Source: JBOGTC01 sp050692055
Lineage (GTDB): Bacteria > Chloroflexota > Limnocylindria > QHBO01
NCBI GenBank assembly: GCA_050692055.1
Contig: JBOGTC010000146.1
Location: 1 to 14,861 of the forward strand
Length of the DNA: 14,861 nucleotides
Direction: 5' to 3'
Every line of letters starts with the position of its first letter. Positions within the stretch are counted from its first letter, which is position 1. The notes under the pieces are model-generated. The model worked only from the letters and a program-made list of their open reading frames with translations. It searched no databases and was not told the DNA's origin. Position numbers and translations under genes: made by a program. Shown here in pieces: positions 13,332-14,861 of this stretch.

Positions 13332-14570
13332 ATGGAAAACGAGCAGCGGGATCGGCGCGACCCGCCCGACTCGCGCGATCCGGCCGATGCGCAACCATCC
13401 GGGACCTGGCCCACGCCCGATGCCTCCGAGGAGCCGCCGAGCGAGGCCGAGCGTAGGGACGACTGGCCGCAGCATGATCTCGCTGCGGCGGGCGCCGCGC
13501 AGCAGCCGGCCGACGACGAGGCGGAGGATGCCACCCAGCCCTGGCCGACCGAGCCGCCGGACGCCGGCTCCGCAGCCGCGGAGGCGCCCACGTCGCCGCC
13601 GGAGCCTGCGGCAAGCGAGGAGCCGGAGACCGTCCACGAGCCGGAGACCGTCCACGAGCCGGTCGCGGCGCACGAGCCGCCGCCGAGCGAGGTCGAGGCC
13701 TACACCGCTCCGGAATCAGACGAGGCGAGCCGGGAAAGCCACGATCTGCCCCCGGCAGCCGCCGTCGGCGGCGCCGCGCACAGCGTGCCCGACAGCGACC
13801 GCGGTCTCGGCGAGAGCACGCAGTGCCCCCGCTGCGGCACGGAGAACCGTGCCGGCCTGGCCTTCTGCCGCAACTGCGGCCAGCGGCTGATGGCCGCGGG
13901 CATGGCGGCCACGGTGGAGCGGCCGGGCGTGCCCGAGGGAACACAGGCCTGCCCGCGTTGCGGGACCCACAATCGTGCGGGCGTCGCGTTCTGCCAGAAC
14001 TGCGGCGCGAACCTGCGTGGCGCGGCGGCAACCGGCTACGTGCCGCCGGCTGTGCACGGCGAGGATGCAGCCGCCGCCGCGCCGGAATCGACCACGCGCC
14101 GCGGTGCAGCCCTGGGGCCGGTCGTCCTCCTCATCGGCATGGTCGGCCTCATCACCGGATACCTGCTGCCCTTTGCCTACGGGACGGGGTCGCTGTACGA
14201 GCGCGGCTTCAACGCCGGGGGCTACGGTATCGCCTTCTGGAGCGGCTATCCCGACGTGGCCGGCACGCTGGCGGACCAGGCCTACTTCGGGTTCGCCGCG
14301 CCGGCCCCGCTCCTGGTCGTGCTCCTGCTCGGCCTGGTCGTGGCGGGCTTTGTGCGCGCCGCTCCCGGTCTCGTGCAGATCGTGGGCCTGGTGGCCGCGC
14401 TGCTGTGGAGCATTGGACTGGCGGTGCTCTTCGTGCTCGTCGAGCTCTTCGGAAACCTCGGCGGCGACATCGTGGCGCTCCTGCGTGAGCTGACGCCGGC
14501 CGGGATCATCTTCTTCCTGGCCTCGCTGATCGTGATCATCGGCTCGCTCACCCGCTTCGGGCGAGGCTGA
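13332..14570 (+). CDS. Double zinc-ribbon membrane protein with acidic low-complexity N-terminus
   Basis: The 412-residue product has three parts. Residues 1-160 are acidic and Pro/Glu/Ala-rich, probably disordered, with a six-residue tandem repeat. Two zinc ribbons of the zinc_ribbon_2/DZANK kind follow: Cys165/168 with Cys179/182 and Cys207/210 with Cys221/224, each CxxC-x10-CxxC in 'CPRCGT(E/H)NRAG(L/V)AFC(R/Q)NCG'. From ~262 there are about four membrane segments (263-284, 324-343, 350-371, 388-408). The ribbons should lie in the cytoplasm near the membrane. Function is unknown; such ribbons usually serve protein contacts. ATG 13332 follows a strong AGGAGG. The gene ends 3 bases before the next start, and the next product opens with a similar ribbon, so the two may act together. 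Confidence 0.88.
   Translation: MENEQRDRRDPPDSRDPADAQPSGTWPTPDASEEPPSEAERRDDWPQHDLAAAGAAQQPADDEAEDATQPWPTEPPDAGSAAAEAPTSPPEPAASEEPETVHEPETVHEPVAAHEPPPSEVEAYTAPESDEASRESHDLPPAAAVGGAAHSVPDSDRGLGESTQCPRCGTENRAGLAFCRNCGQRLMAAGMAATVERPGVPEGTQACPRCGTHNRAGVAFCQNCGANLRGAAATGYVPPAVHGEDAAAAAPESTTRRGAALGPVVLLIGMVGLITGYLLPFAYGTGSLYERGFNAGGYGIAFWSGYPDVAGTLADQAYFGFAAPAPLLVVLLLGLVVAGFVRAAPGLVQIVGLVAALLWSIGLAVLFVLVELFGNLGGDIVALLRELTPAGIIFFLASLIVIIGSLTRFGRG
13620..13673 (+). repeat. 18-base tandem repeat coding EPETVH
   Basis: Units at 13620-13637 and 13638-13655 are identical; the third (13656-13673) is diverged and codes EPVAAH. The unit is in frame (six codons) in the acidic N-terminus of the zinc-ribbon protein. 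Copy number is likely to vary between strains by slippage. Confidence 0.8.
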
Positions 14571-14573
14571 GGT

Positions 14574-14861
14574 ATGCCCCGATTCTGCGGCAACTGCGGC
14601 ACCGAGGTCGACGAATCGGCCTCCTTCTGCCCGACGTGCGGACAGCCGCTGTACGAGTCCGCCGAGGCCGAGACGCCGGCAGAGGCAGAGACGCCGGCAG
14701 AGGCAGAGCTGCCGGCAGAGGCAGAGCTGCCAGCCGCGCCCGCCTGGCCGGACCCTGACGAGGCGGAACCCGACGCGGCGGAGCCGCGGCCTGCGCCGGC
14801 GCAGGCGCCTGCGGCCGAGCGGGACGAGCCGACTCGAGCCGGGCCGCAACCGGCCCCGCCC
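14574..14861 (+). CDS. Zinc-ribbon protein, N-terminal part (3' truncated by window)
   Basis: ATG 14574 is 3 bases after the previous stop, with GAGG at 14563-14566 seven bases upstream. The frame stays open to the window end, giving 96 residues. It starts with a zinc ribbon, Cys5/Cys8 ('FCGNCG') and Cys19/Cys22 ('FCPTCGQPLY'), followed at once by an Ala/Pro/Glu-rich low-complexity region with a six-residue tandem repeat. No membrane segment is visible yet; by analogy with its neighbour one may follow. Coupled to the preceding zinc-ribbon gene and probably on the same transcript. Function unknown. Confidence 0.85.
   Translation, partial: MPRFCGNCGTEVDESASFCPTCGQPLYESAEAETPAEAETPAEAELPAEAELPAAPAWPDPDEAEPDAAEPRPAPAQAPAAERDEPTRAGPQPAPP
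14670..14735 (+). repeat. 18-base tandem repeat coding E(T/L)PAEA
   Basis: Units at 14670-14687 and 14688-14705 code ETPAEA and are identical; 14706-14723 codes ELPAEA; a partial fourth (14724-14735) codes ELPA. The unit is in frame. Period and style match the repeat in the upstream zinc-ribbon gene, although the sequence differs. Confidence 0.85.

Overview
The window is very GC-rich, with G/C strongly preferred at third codon positions and frequent GTG or TTG starts. Every gene I accept lies on the + strand. Gene content (PurS/PurQ-type FGAM synthase, a UPF0182 giant membrane protein, several apparently leaderless genes) suggests a high-GC Gram-positive-like lineage. My best guess is Chloroflexota, with Actinomycetota as the alternative. 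No rRNA, tRNA or other lineage marker is present to settle it, and I see no insertion sequence, phage gene or CRISPR array.

Layout. 1-658: 3' end of an AAA+ ATPase/DUF4143 protein. 659-1000: non-coding, with a stem-loop and the guaA promoter. 1001-3123: guaA, overlapped at its stop codon by a small Cys-rich protein of unknown function. 3258-6284: UPF0182 membrane protein on its own promoter. 6323-8216: purD, then purE, each with its own promoter-like element. 8217-8603: a 387-base non-coding stretch rich in small repeats and stem-loops. 8604-13289: a compact run purB - six-TM membrane protein - mgtC-like - purC - purS - purQ, with 4-base overlaps or short gaps. 13332-14861: two zinc-ribbon proteins, the second cut by the window end.

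Functionally this is a purine-synthesis neighbourhood. PurD makes GAR, PurS and PurQ are two subunits of FGAM synthase, PurE handles CAIR formation, PurC makes SAICAR, PurB acts twice (SAICAR to AICAR and adenylosuccinate to AMP), and GuaA makes GMP. PurF, PurN/T, PurL, PurM, PurK, PurH, PurA and GuaB are not in the window. The less ordinary parts are the non-purine passengers: the guaA-coupled small protein, the UPF0182 protein, the membrane protein plus MgtC pair embedded between purB and purC, and the zinc-ribbon pair where purL might have been expected.

I do not see a clear previously undescribed multi-gene system. The best leads are the recurrent -10-like box placed 6-10 bases before start codons (leaderless transcription), the repeat-rich region ahead of purB, and the co-transcribed MgtC/membrane pair.
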